Part shown: piece after piece, positions 36,520 through 49,139 of the stretch | Layout of the letters: every line of letters starts with the position of its first letter | Numbering within the stretch: position 1 is the first letter of the stretch | NCBI GenBank assembly: GCA_000708835.1 | Contig: DF237020.1 | Coordinates: 173,793-237,792, forward strand | From: Klebsormidium nitens | Taxonomy: Eukaryota; Streptophyta; Klebsormidiophyceae; Klebsormidiales; Klebsormidiaceae | DNA: 64,000 nucleotides | Reading direction: 5' to 3' | Made by a program: the position numbers and the translations under genes | The notes under the pieces: model-generated | What the model was told of the DNA's origin: nothing | The model's input: only the letters and a program-made list of their open reading frames with translations | Databases searched by the model: none

Positions 36520-39500
36520 ATGGATGATGGTGGAAACGGGCAGCAGGATGCGTCAGCTGATGGCAGGTTCCTCCTCCAGGGCTACTTACTGAAGAGATCA
36601 GAGACGGTACGGAAAACCAATCCTTGACCTCTGGTCATTCTGAAATTGATCAGAGACTGCCGATCTCACGAGAATCAACAAGAGTGGCGTCGCATGATTG
36701 GCGAGTCCAGATTCTGCAGCCAGGCTCAAGAAATTGGTTATGCAACTACCTGTCAAGCTGAGACTTTCTGATCAAAAATGCCGCTATTCATGAAAAACCT
36801 CCCTCTGATGATACTTGGCTTGGGCAAAGGGATATACATACCATTCCTTCTTTGTTGTTAAACTGCAGCTGAGACGCTGGAATAAGCGATGGTTCAGCTT
36901 GGATCCTACAACCGCCAGGTTGGAATACAGGTTAGTGGACTTGCGACATTGGACTTGCTTTTTTGTCTTTTGCCACATGCCCCTCTGCAGACATTGCTGC
37001 AATGTGAACTAATCTGGTGCCTCAGGGAGGGCGCATCAGCTATCAACTGTTCTGTCGCACTACTGAAGCCCTGATCTCTTGACAGGTCACAGCGGAGCGA
37101 CCTGTATCCACGAGGCCAGATTGTCTTTGATGCAAGCAGCACCATCACAGTTTCGCCGATCAACTTCAAGTAAGTTGCCCTTCTCGCATTTGAAAGGTCC
37201 GTAACTGGCCCTCGTGGACATTCGTTGTTTGAATCTGCACACCAAGGTGATGATATGCTGCCGCCGAGTTCTATTTGTAAAGCTCTTTAAGCCATCTTGT
37301 CGTTGATTTCGAACCTGTGTTTTCAAGCATCTTATTGAAAGTCGTCTGCACTTTGGGAAGATATGGTACTCACCCCTTTTCCTCTTTGTTGCACTTGTAG
37401 CAGTGGCGCAAAGCAGTACGATGGATGCTGTCTCTGTATCCTTCCTGCCAACAACCTCCTTTCTTGCTCTGTTGCCTGCTTCAAATGAAGCAGTCTCATG
37501 TCGCACGAGCATTTTCACCGCTGTTATCTCAATCATATGCGTCCATGATTGCGCTGCTGAGCCCGCGCCCATCAAGTCCTATAGTCTTTCAACGGCTTCC
37601 TATATCTGTGCTGCAACAAATAACGAGAATCTTCATACGAATAGTGTGATGTATCATCCTTGACTGTGAGTGGGACCAGATATTGGCACTCCCCGGAAGA
37701 AGGATTACTTCCTGGCGGCAGAGACGCCGGCAGCAGCCAGGGCTTGGGTGACAGCACTGCGGTAAGTTCCAGATGTACAAGCTAGCTCGTCCTCAGAGAC
37801 ATCCAGTCGAGAGTGACACCTCACACACAAAGCTTGAACTTTGTAGGGAAGAACGTGAATTTCGAAATGTTAGATCTGCTTCTGCGGAGGAGAAAGTAAC
37901 GATGTACACTGCTCAGCGCTGGGATATTAAGACTTCTGCTCAGCTATCAGTCACACTCTTCAGTTTGAAAAGAGATTGTCCCTATGCTTTTCTTGCCAGT
38001 GACTGTAACAGAGACCCATGTCAGAGGCTCTCTGACCTCCAGTCCAGCTTGCAGCGCGCTCTGATTGACGTGGCAACTTTGCACCTTTCACTGACGTTTC
38101 GTGCACTGCAGGGCGGCTATGCAGGTCCTCAAGGCCCACCGTGATGCTGTGAACGCTCTCGGAGACTCGCAGAGGCGGCAGCAAAGCGAGGCCGCTCTTC
38201 GCGCCGCTGCCACTGCATCGAACGCCACTGCGGAGGCGATGGCGAAGGAGATCCAGGCGGCAAGCCAGAAGCTGGTGCTACAAGGGTTTGGGATGCAGGC
38301 GGAGGAGAGTGGGCAGGCCGATGAGGGGTCGGATGATGGCGTTATGGATGGAACCACGATCGTGAAGGTGAGGCTGTACTCTCGGTTTGCTCGACCACGT
38401 GATTGCCAGTCAGGTGGCCTGCGAAAGAAGGTCGGCTTGCATGATGACGATTGCCCAAACGGCAGATATAGTCAGACTCATCCTTCAGGAGACAGAGGCG
38501 CAGTTACAAACGCAAATCCATACGTCCTGTTGGCGAGTAGCCGAACACAGCTCCATTGGAGGACGTCAGCCAGCACTTCTAGCACTGAAAGGGCAAGTAT
38601 TGGTAATTCCGTCCTTTTCTCCTCATGTTGCGGTTCGTATCTTCCAGGGAAGAAAGCAGCACCGTCGAGACCTTCACCGACATTCTTTCTCGTTCCTGGA
38701 TATCTTATTTGTTTACAAACCTCGTGAACGCTGCGACGGTGGCGATCAGTTTTACCTGCTTCGTCGCACTACAGAGAGACGCTGTCCGTCAGACAGGCCC
38801 TGTCGCCACTGGCCCTGCTCGAAGGAACCCTTCCTCCGACATTTCTAATCTGGACAAGCTCAAACTCTGCTCGCGCTTCAAGCTCAGTCTCCATCGTCCC
38901 CGCTCAAAGCAAACCCTCACCGCAACCGCTCCAGATCGACTTGACACCAAAGCAGATTCTGTGCCTCAATTATTCCCACAGGAGACGCTCCGTGTCAAAG
39001 ACGAGGAGCTCGCGCAAATGGCGCAGGACCTGCGGGCCCGCGACTCGACGATCCGCGAGATGGCCGATCGGCTGTCGGAGACGGCAGAGGCGGCCGAGGC
39101 AGCGGCGGCGGCGGCGATGCAGATGGACCGGGACAGGAAAGCGGCGGTCTCGGAAGCGGCGCAGGCACGGCGGCTGGCGGAGAACGCGCTCAAGGAGGCG
39201 GAGACGCGGATCAAGGAGGCGCAGGAAAGAGCGGCGCAAAAGGTGGGTGACTCGACTTCGGTCGGAAACAATCTAAGTGGAAGATTTAAGGACGGTTGCG
39301 ACTCAAAAAAATGGTTCGTTGCCTAAAAAGGCTTGCAAACGCTCCGGATAAAGGGTTCTGTATTTGAGGTCAACGAGAGTGATTGTGAGACTGCTGTGCA
39401 CTGAAAGTTTTTCACAACGGCTTCCGCCACTGTCGATTTCAACGGCTGGCTAAACCGGTCGAACAAAGAACATCGTAAGAAGTCCTTCGTCTCAGCCAGT

Positions 39501-41206
39501 GAGCGTCTTAAGCGTGCCGTACAGGAAGTTCTGGCGAGTGTTGGTGTCGGATACTTGTCGCCAAGTGACCCTGAAAATCGCTTAGCTCTGTTTGTGCGCC
39601 TTTGAGTCCTCGAGCGACCGGTCCGTCGCGTCAATGAGACTTCGCACTTCTTGTGGAGCCATAAGCGTCCTGGCTGGCTTCTTCGCCTTTCTGATGCCCG
39701 TCCTCTTCTCTAGTCCATCGCCAAAAGCGTTGCTTCGGATTGTTTCTCTGGTCCACATTCAAGAACGAGGCAATCCAAGGATGTTTCCCCTCAACTTTGA
39801 TCATGCATCGCCAGATGCCAGGCACCGACGCCGTTTTGTGTAAATTATACGTTGTTTGCAGTTCATACGATATATACACCATGTATATACGCGCAGGTAA
39901 AGACGCTGGAAGCCGACCGGGAGGAGGCCATCCACCGGGCCATGCAGTGGAAGGCCGAGGCCGACCGGGCGCACGAAAAGGCGCGAGCACTGGAGCTGGC
40001 GCTGAGACAGGCGCAGGGGGCGGCCGCGACTGCGAAGACGCACGGTCTTGCAGCTGACAAGCCGTGAGTCTCGCTAGCCCCTTGACAGCAGCTTAATATT
40101 AACTGGTCTAGGGGTTTCCATCAGTTGAGAGCTTAGTTCTGCAGAAAGCTAGGTCTTATGATCCCCTTCCAACCTGTTGCAAGTCGAGACGGATTGCCAG
40201 AGGACCGTATCAATGTTAAAAATACCGCTTTGTCTAGAGGGCATTTTCCGGCAAAACCTCGCGTTGTGTATATGCAGACGTTGCGTCAATAGGTACGCTT
40301 CATTTTGGGCTGGGACCCCGTGTCGAATGTGTGAAGTGGACAAGCATGCGGTTAGGCCTGCCTGCTCAGTCGGGGAATGCTGCTGAACTTATACTCCCCT
40401 CCCGTTGAGGACTGTAGAACGTCCTGAACGAAATCACCATCGTGCTAAGGACAGGAAGCTCACACGCAGTCACAGCTACCTTTTATCGGTCGCCGTAGTC
40501 TAAACCGTCCGTGTTCATTCACGACGGATTGAGAGAAAGTGAAAGATTGAGAGAAAGTGAAAGAAGATAGCGCATGCGTTCTCCATCTTTTTGCAGACCG
40601 GTCGAACCTGCTCTCGAGCCGCCGGCGACCACGATCCTCACAAGCACAGCAGAGCCGTCTCAAGCCCCAGCAGAACCGGACGCGGCCGCCGTACAAAGTG
40701 CAAGAGCCGGGCACGAAGTCAATGAAGCAGCTCAGCAAACAGCAGCAGATCCTCACAGCAACGAGAATGGGGTCGACTTAGGCCACAACAAGGAGCCGTC
40801 CATGGATCAGCAGTCAGAGAAGGAAGAGCACAAGGCCGGTCCCTCTGCACCGGTCGTCGGTGCCGGTCCTCCAGAGCAGCGAGGCCCCGAAACGAGCAAC
40901 ACGAGCAACACCGACGGAGTGGCGGGAGAAGGTGTTGGAGGGGATGCTGATGGTGCTGGGTTGCAGAATGTCAGTCAGTCCGGGGCCCCTCCGAAGCATG
41001 AAGATGTGGAGAGCCCGAGCGTCCAGAAAAGCTCGCCTGCTGAGGATCAGAAGAATGTTGTGGATAAGAAGCAGCCCGGGGACGCAGGACACACTTCAGG
41101 GTTTGTTGACGACGTCCCAGCTATGGATCCGGGTTTTCTCGCTGCTTTTCGGCAGGGCTCTCTAGGGAGTCAGCCTGAGAGTGGCAAGCCAGACGACAAT
41201 CCTTAG
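36520..41206 (+). CDS. Plant PH-domain plus coiled-coil protein (At2g30880-type, SWAP70-like)
   Basis: Nine exons, 36520-36606, 36869-36930, 37086-37169, 37401-37435, 37680-37761, 38112-38367, 38982-39242, 39897-40063 and 40597-41206, give 547 residues; the Arabidopsis relative has about 500. The PH domain (residues about 17-125) shows FLLQGYLLKRSET, RWNKRWFSLDPTTARLEYR, GQIVFDASSTITVSPINF, YDGCCLYIGTPRKKDYFL and AARAWVTALR, landmarks of this family. QVLKAHRDAVNALG leads into a coiled coil (residues 203-344, ETLRVKDEELAQMAQDLRAR). The last exon is a disordered Pro/Ala/Glu-rich tail. The role, by family, is membrane or phosphoinositide binding with self-association. Exon 4 is a 35-base microexon with a weaker donor (GTATCC); without it the PH frame breaks. 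All other junctions are standard GT-AG. Confidence 0.93.
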
Positions 41207-41903
41207 GATTTTGTCCTCCGTCAAAGAAAGTAGAAAGAACCTCATAGCGTACATTATATTGGTTTCATGCGTTGAGTGCTCTTCGGCATGATACATGAGA
41301 GCTCTCCGTCACCGTGCATGGATCTGCTGTTGCATGACCTGGTATTGGTTAAGATCTGAACCCTGCAAGTATGATAGTCAACAAGCGGCGGGCTAAAGAT
41401 CTGGCCCGGGTGCCCATGCGGTACTAGCTATAGGTCGAATCTACTGATGTCATGCGCGATCTAGGTTCGGCGAGCTTGATTGGGCTCGGTAAGATATAGA
41501 GCGGAACACATGTGCATCGGCAAAAGTGTAATAATCAATCTTGGCTGATTTTGTGACGCACGTACTTGACGATCGGAATGATCCAGTATACTCACTGTCC
41601 GGTAGCAATTCTTCGCAACTACGAGCCTCGGACTCATGACCTTAATACCGTTCCGCCATGCATGACGGCAAACACCGCATGCAACTTAAAATGCCTGCTG
41701 TTAGCATATTATCAAAATGGTAGCATGCACGTGATACGACTGCATTGATTCTGGCGACTCCAGACCCAAATGTGCCGCTTTAACCATTGACACCGTCAAG
41801 TGCATTTCCTAGTTGTCTGCTTTTATAATTTAGAACATGATACAAAAGATGGTGAGCTCACCATTTGTGACCTATAATGATCTTGTGGGTCCTGCTCGTG
41901 TCG
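41207..41903. other. Convergent intergenic spacer, no gene seen
   Basis: 3' flanks of the PH gene and of the third lipase gene. AT-rich with no supported open frame. Confidence 0.55.
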
Positions 41904-44900
41904 TCACTGCTCAATCCAATCTCCGTCCACACTGTTACTAATAGCCGCCTCGTATCCAGTCAAAGAGTGGTCTAACAAACCCACCGGTAACCCCAACAAA
42001 CCCACGCCGATTGCCGCAAGCACCGCGCACGTCAGCGGATCCACCATGAGCAACACGGGGCCAATGAAAAGCAATGGGATCAACGTTGTGTAGACGGCCA
42101 ACCACGTCAGCGTGACGTTGACCGCGCTTGACCCTGGAAGGCGGTTCTTATAATCTTCCCACGCATAAAGCGCTTTTTGGGTTCCTTGCGTGATTGCCCA
42201 GGCCCTAAAAATGATGGGCTGCTCTTGGAGGAAGACGATCGAGCCGGAGGCGGCGGCCGGGTTGATTGGAAGCGGGTTAGCGCGAGGTGGCTTAGTGGGA
42301 GCCGGTTCCAGGAAAACCAGTTGGCCCGAATGCTGGTAGAAGAGGTCGAGCGGAGGGGGATCCCGGGGCACGATGTCGTTGGTGTTTACGACGCGAACAT
42401 ACCTGGGAGAAAGAACAGCGGTTAAGTTCAGGAAAGAGCCAAAGGGAAGAACAATTGAACGGCGCTATGACTTGGACTTCAAGCAGACGGGATTGCGATG
42501 ACAGCAAAGTGATGCGAGACGTTGGCAGCAGATTGAAGACCACTCTACATACGAAATTGTCGCCAGCCTTTTGTTGCTGATTGAACGCTTCCGATCCGTT
42601 AAGCGAGGTTCCCGGTTGAGCCTGCGTTTGCGAAACGGGTTTGAGAACTCAAGTGTACTCGTATGCCCTAGCGATGCCTGCGAAAGTACGCACGCAAACC
42701 CCGTCTTGACCGCAGACGTCACGTAAGAAAACAAGTAGTGTCAACCGTTTGAATGACGCCCTCACCTGACCGACTCATCAGAGATTGCTTGGTGTTGTAA
42801 GCCTCGCATCACGTTGCGTGCGTATTGGTTGTTCCCCACACGTGGCTGCCCGTACGTGAAGAGCCCACACTCTATGTTCGAGGACAGACTGCTGTCCCCC
42901 GGAGGTATCGTGGCAGCGGCAACGTATAGATTGGCAACCGCTCCCCCAAGACTGTGCCCTGCACAGCACAAAGGGACTGTCGTCCCACTGTTGCTTCGGC
43001 TCCGATCTAGACTTGCTTCAATCCGCACCTTTCTTGCCAAACCAGAGATCCAAGTGCTTCTTGTCACCTCCAGTTTGAGGCTGCAGGGCAGCGATTCGCT
43101 TTATATTGGAAAGACAAGGATTTGGAGTCTGATAGCCTGCATCGAAGCAAGGTACGCAAATGCTGATGTAGATTGGATACCGAAACGTCAAAACCCTCAT
43201 TGAATGCTTCAGAAGGATAAGCACATGGATAGGGCTCGCCGGAACGGCGTCTTTTGCTTCTTGACAGTTCAGGTGAGCTGCACTGTAGAGATTACCTGAC
43301 CGGCAAGCACCATTGGGGTAATCATTCACGGCAGATCCAGCCCGTTAAGTCACCCAGCTCATGTCTCGGAAAGCCTTGCTAGCTCTCTCATCTGCTAGTA
43401 ATATACACCCAAACGCGCCTAAACAGCACATTTTCTTTGGCCATTACTGCCTTTAAGCTTCCACGATTCAGGTTCTCGAGGCAGGCGCACCTGTGACGAA
43501 CAGTCGCCCTCCGCCACTCAGAAGTTCCTCGATCTTCGCCGTGATGATGTCAAAGGGGGAGCGGTTCTCAGGCGGCTTGCGTATCAGGACGTCTCCCTCT
43601 TGGATAAGAAACCTGTCAGCAGCGCGGGCGGAACAAAAAATATTTGCGCTCTTTTATCAAGCATTGATAATATCGACAACCGGACGATTTTGATTTACAA
43701 GCGGTTGCGGTGCCCATTCACAATGGGGAGAATCTCGGCCGTGCTGGAAACAGGTATCGATGGACAAGTAGAATGATGTGCACGATGCATACGGTCTACC
43801 CGAGCAAGGAAGTCAAGCGAGCGAGCGTCTTACTCAAGCAGAGTTTCAAAAGCGGAAGCAAGCCGAAGTCTTTCCGAGTAACTTGACGAGTCTACAAACA
43901 CTGGAAAGCTGCCCAAAAACTTTCGACCGAGCGGTCTCCCGAGGTATATCCTGATATATCTTGAATGAAATTCCAAGTGATGTTTGGATTACTGCTGAAG
44001 TATTCCCCATTGGCGGTCTGCTCCTTGGTTAGTAACATCTGACGTACCAGCAAAATCGAAAGAGACCGAAATTGAAAACGAGCTTACTGGGCGTGAGGAA
44101 GTCCTTTGCTTCAATCAACGTAACAAACAGCACTACCACTCTGGTGTTCGGCACTTGGAAACGTTCCGCGGCCCATTCGTCCGTTGTAAAACCACGGTCA
44201 CTAAACCGGGAAACGCCCCGTGACGCACCCGCACTGCACGGAGGGATCCCCCTGCAGATGATGGCCCAGCCCGAGCGCGCGCCGGAAGCCGGAGTGGTAC
44301 TTTCCGTACGGCCAACCAACCGGGTCCTGCTCGGGGGGCACCACGTCGAAGTCCGTCAACCAGCCCACGTTCTCTAGGGGTTCCGTTCCCCGGAACGCCA
44401 GAACGGCGACCCCCCCGGGAGCGGTGAGCAGCATCGCACTGGTCTTGACGTACGCCGTCTCGCGGGGTTTTCCGGGCTCGGGGACTGCGGAGGGGGGACA
44501 CGTGTCAGATGAGGAGCTGGAGAAGAAGCTGTGGTGTGCTTACGGGCCAACGGCCAAGGGCCCGATCGGGTTTCCCGCAGACTCTGTTAATCGGAGATTT
44601 GTGTTTATCGTGTTGACTCTAGTGGAAGGCCTATATTCTCCCTCATCATCTAACCAGCCTATTCGCTTTTGTTAAACCGTCAGTGATCCGTTTAAGCCGA
44701 GCGGTAAAGCAACTACTTACGATCCTTTTTTCGACCAAAACATGAATCCGGGAAGGTGAGCTTCAGGGCTGAGAACGCCTGTTTTAGGTCTCTTTAGAAG
44801 AGCAATTGAGTCGATATAGAGCAGCTCCCAGCCGTGTTCGCAACAAAGTAAAGGGAAAAATCCGAAGCGAGCAGGTTAACCTTCACTCCAGTCGGTTTGA

Positions 44901-47712
44901 AGCATTCATCTGGTTTGCTCTGAATCCACGAAAGAATAGCAACGCTCACTGAGGCTGATCTGATCAAAGTGCCAGGCGCACTCGAACGTGAACCCGCCCC
45001 AGGACTCGTCGACAATCGTCCGGGCGATGTGCCACCGTTCATAGGCTAACCGGGAGCACAGCGCCATCAGTTGCGTCTTCTGTTTCGTCAGCCAGGGATC
45101 CCTCACGAGAGCTTCGACGTCGAAACCGGCCAGCAGAGAGAAGTCGGTGCCCTGCAGAGAGAGAACCGCTTTGCCCATTTCGCTTTGCCGGCTATCTTAC
45201 GTCAAACCCGCGACTCTTGGCGATTTGCTGTGAATAGGAGGAGAAGGTGTGTCCAGCCTTTGATAATTTCTTTTAAAAGGCACGAGGCTAGTGAGAGAAG
45301 TCCAAAGGAGTGCTACAATGACCGAAAACAAAGGGTGATGGCTCTTAGAACTGGGCTACTCGATACACCGGTGGCTGATAAAGGACTGCTTCTCACAAAA
45401 CTACAGCTCTTTCCAACCAGCCTTACTCCAGTTCCGGTCCAGATTAGGTCAAATGTGCACACCCTCAATCAATAGGATTACCTTGCCGACCAAGTGTGTG
45501 CATATCGAAGCTAAGCTTGAGAAGAGCTGTATTCCAGATACAAAGGTTGGCATACGACGAAAGGGAGAATCATTGAACACACTGTTGATACCCACCTGTA
45601 AGAAGTTGATCAGTGCGTGGTTACGGTTGACCATCGGTTTGGGAACAGGGTTCAGAAGGAAGCGGTACCACTGCAGGAAGAGACTGCAGCTCCGGCCGAC
45701 GCGCTTCACAATCACCGGGATGAAGAGCGCGAACTTGAAGGGGTCACGAAACAAGTCCGGACACTGCCCGTCTGAATCCCCATATTTACCTGCCAAAAAC
45801 GGACGGCCTGCGTCAGATTCTAGCAGGAAAGGCGCCTTTCTTTCCTGAGCGATATCAAATGGGGCAACAATCGAGCACAGATTGAAAAACGAAGGCGCCG
45901 CCGCAAGCTGGCTGACAATGTTTCTTGCCTTTTCTGCCAAGCTCCCGAGGAAAATGTGCAGACAATCCTAGCTCGATCACATGCTGAGGTAGCCAAGGCG
46001 TTTCAAATTCGTCCCGTCTGGATGAAACAACCATGACCTTTTTGATAGGGAGAACTTCGATCCATTTACAAGCTGACGACCTGCAACACTTTCGACTACT
46101 TTCTGGAAACTCTTTACCACCCTGTTAGAACCCGTTGAAAGGGAACGGGGACTCGAATCGAGCTCCTCGGACCCCCTTCAGCCGAGGACCCCCTGTGCGT
46201 GCGGCAAGTGACGCTTTTGAGTCTGACTAAAGTTCGGCCGGACTCCGGGCTCGGAATCGTGGGTCTTCAACCCACAGTACGCGAGCATGTAGCTCAAGCT
46301 GCGGAACTGTGGCCGGACTCAACAACGCAGTTCCGCAGTTTCCGCTGGCGCAGGGGGTCCTCGACTAAAGGGGTTCCGAGAAGCTCGATCCGAGTCCCCG
46401 TTCTCCTTCCACGGGTTCTGTTAGGTAGTACTCCTCATTCCTGAGTTTGTTGAGCCGTTCGAACCGACTGAGAAACCATCCCTTAAAAGGCAGATAAGGT
46501 GGCACCTGTCCACCCTGCCTCACTTCCACGAAGTTTCATCAGACATTCCGCTCTAAATTAAAAGCATCCCCTGTGCACCTTCTGTGACTTTATTTCAACC
46601 CTGTTTCCTAGTTATGTGAAAACTTCCACCTCGTCATTGGCTAACCCCCTCGCTGTGCCCAATCAGTACACTTAATGTAGGCATTGACAAATGAGTTGCC
46701 CTTTCAACCAACATTATCAGAGCTGGTGCCTTCTTCTTAGCTGCCTAAAGACGGACTGAGAACTTAAAGGCAAGCAGTTTTGACATGAGAAACTTTTGTC
46801 TTAAGGGGGATCCCTCACCATATAACCAAGAAAGCCCTTCCTCCAGAACGTTGTTCAGCAGCTGAGGGAAGGGTGGAAGCAGCAAAGGTACAACCTGACA
46901 ATAGCAGAAAGGCAGCCACTTTGTAACGACATATCAGGGTTAAAAACCAGGTAATACCAGCTTTGCATTGAAGGCTGAAAAGAGAGGGTGACCACCAGAT
47001 ATGTGCCAGATGGGTACAGCAACTCAAACCACAGCCTGTAGTGTACCAGATGGGTGCGCATTTCAAACATCAAGTTGATTTGCTGGCATCTCACACCCAT
47101 GACAGTTTCTGTCGTTTCAACCAGGTCTGCAGTCAATGTTGGTTTCATTCAGCATAGAGTCTGAACTCTGACCTACGCGATGATCTGTTCATTTTATATT
47201 CCATCACAACAATCTGCAGTCGACCACAGCGGGCAGGTAATGTGTCCTTGAATAAACACACAAGAAGGATTCAGTAGCAATCGGATTCCCAAGCCTCTTG
47301 TCTGGGACCAGCAATCATATCGTAAATCTTGTCTGAAATTTGAGGTTCCACCAGCAATCATAGAAACAAACACCAAAATTTTGTCTGGGATTTGACTATG
47401 CATTGGTCTCGGCATGATATCCCTGTCGCAGTTCTTCACGCTTACCTGGCAAATCATAAGCAGCTCTGTGATGCTCGGCCACCTCAGCAGCCACCTGGCG
47501 CCCTTCCAGAGTCCGGTTCGCACCTGGGGGACGGTCACCAGGGGCAGAAACAGGGGGGGGGGAAGGGGCGGGTTCCCTGGGGCGGCCACCCAGTTCCTAT
47601 CTACCCAGTTCTCAGGCCTTGACCTCATTATGAGCAGACCAGCCAAGCTGCCCAATGCAAAGGGTACAAAGACGGCTAGCAAGGCCAGCAATAAGCCTAT
47701 GAGGACCAGCAT
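41904..47712 (-). CDS. Class-3 lipase with intact GHSLGG and terminal membrane segments
   Basis: Seven minus-strand exons, 47446-47712, 45596-45967, 44950-45151, 44229-44484, 43491-43612, 42766-42958 and 41904-42402, give 636 residues. ATG 47710-47712 starts a hydrophobic N-terminus (residues 2-28, a membrane helix or signal anchor). The lipase core includes GGVAVLAFRGTEPLENVGWL, FVTGHSLGGAVANLYVAA with nucleophile Ser409 (codon 42951-42953), FTYGQPRVGN, and NTNDIVPRDPP with Asp480; His495 in YQHSG is a good candidate third residue. Two further membrane segments lie near residues 568-615. Expected reaction: acylglycerol or phospholipid ester hydrolysis at a membrane; the substrate cannot be told. 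The second exon's acceptor (GAGCTAG at 45968) is the weakest call. Intron 1 (45968-47445) carries a MITE-like element. Confidence 0.85.
46128..46418. mobile_element. MITE-like element with about 75-base terminal inverted repeats, in a lipase intron
   Basis: The left end reads GAACCCGTTGAAAGGGAACG and the right end is its imperfect complement; similarity continues through GGGGACTCG.ATCGAGCT and CGAGGACCCCCTG for about 75 bases with about ten mismatches. TGTTA flanks it directly at 46123-46127 and 46419-46423, a possible 5-base target duplication, although the flank and the repeat end overlap in sequence so the exact boundary is uncertain. It is 291 bases long with no coding capacity. Confidence 0.75.
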
Positions 47713-48660
47713 ATTTGCAGTTAGAGTAATGCTGGTGGTTGTAATGCGGGTGCTTAAGTTATGACGCTGCTCTGATCAGGAGCGGTTGATATGGTGTTCC
47801 AGTATGCTGGTGGTTGGAGGGCTTGCATGCATCGAAATAGAGTGCCGGTGGTCATATGTACACCATAACCCAACCCCCTGTTCAAGTAAGCCGTTCCAGT
47901 AGCCGGGACCTAACTAGTACTGGTCGTTCTAGTGTCTTTTTGAAGTGTGCATGACGGGAACGCTGATTTGAGTAAGGTAGACACATTCAGTGGTTGGACT
48001 GATTAGCTCGGACGAAAGGGCCTGGCGCTAGTCAAGTGCCTTTTCTTAGAACCATCACAAAGACCCCCTGCGCTTGGTTTCACCCGCTCAACTAACTGAT
48101 CCGCTTTGCCATCTCAAGATGTTCCTTTTTCTTAGGTTCAGATTGGAATCTGGATATCCCATCAGCGGTAGGAATCCCGTCAAAAGTACCTACCTAGGTA
48201 GTAGGACCTAGTACTGCGGTGGGCGAAGAAGACGCACTCATCTCAGTCAGCACCACCATGCAGACAGCACGCAGAAAGCCAGCTTTTCTCCGAGTACGCC
48301 CCCAGGCGCATTCACAGACATTGTCATCATGCATGGCCCGGACAGGTTCCGCCGATTCGCTGAGACCCGGTGCCCGGGGAGCCGCCTGCCAAAACCGGGT
48401 TAACGTACAGAGGCCGACTAACCTGCATGGCGGGGTTCAAGGCTTGCCGAGGGTTTCTAGTGGGGGGTTGGGGTGCGGCTAGTCCTACCGGAGGGGTTTC
48501 TCGAAACCAGGTTACAGTTTATGTTTTGCTATCAGGGTTCCAGTGTGTGGTTAAGCTGCCACTCCAGTCTTCGGCCCTGTCGGTATGACAATGATCACAA
48601 GGATTCTCGGCCGCAAAACCCTGCAACCCTGCAACCCTGCAACCCTGCGGGCCGCAGTAG
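47713..48660. other. Intergenic, repeat-bearing upstream region
   Basis: Upstream of the lipase start. It contains a short palindrome TACCTACCTAGGTAGTA near 48188 and a four-unit AACCCTGCA repeat at 48617-48648. No gene is supported before the ORF at 48673. Confidence 0.45.
48617..48648 (+). repeat. Short tandem repeat, AACCCTGCA x about 3.5
   Basis: Nine-base unit AACCCTGCA repeated three times plus a partial unit, directly upstream of an AAAGCGGCCGCG box (48662-48673). Confidence 0.85.
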
Positions 48661-48672
48661 GAAAGCGGCCGC

Positions 48673-49026
48673 GTGACATTACGGCCAGCTAGGGCCGGCG
48701 CCGCGGCAATCCCAGACGTGACCGGAACAACCGTAACCAGATGCACAGCGCCTGGCAGAATGTCCCACGCCCCTCCTCAGCGATGGCCGCCTCTGGGCCA
48801 TGGATCTGTACAGTACAGGGAGCCCTACGAGCACGCCCCGCGGCTGACGTACGGCGCAGCAAGAAGCGCAAAGAGGCAGACTACCTATGCTGAGATTCGG
48901 GAGTTTATCTGCTCAACAGAGGAGCTGGGACGAACTGGCCCTCGAGCCATCATAAAGCGCTGGAAACCTATACACGGTGGTTTTGGAAGTGCAGGGTCAG
49001 GACGCGCCAAAGCTGAGAAGGAATGA
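48673..49026 (+). pseudogene. Diverged paralogue of the 53335 ORF (117 codons), probably decayed
   Basis: The frame carries the same landmarks as the intact ORF at 53335-53838: PPLGHGSVQYREPYEHAP here against PPPGHGSLQHREPYEHAP there, then AEIREFICSTEELGRT against AELREFSCSIEELGRT. After that the two proteins diverge, although nucleotide similarity continues past the stop to about 49130 in other frames (ALETYTRW-like and FRQCL-like remnants). That points to frameshifts in this copy. The start is unclear: the frame opens within GC-rich DNA rather than at a convincing ATG. The family is unknown to me. Confidence 0.55.
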
Positions 49027-49139
49027 AGGCGCGCCGCTGCGCACGCATTTCCGGCAATGTCTGGTACTCATTCACGAGAAGAACCAGGGGAAGCACTGGG
49101 TCGACGAGCGGCAATCGGGGTGGAACCCCTGATTGGTTT

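Noticed and set aside
46140-46420. tRNA-like arms (GGACTCGAATCGAGCTCC, GTGGGTCTTCAACCCAC)
   Set aside because: They are parts of the MITE-like inverted repeat; no full cloverleaf can be drawn.
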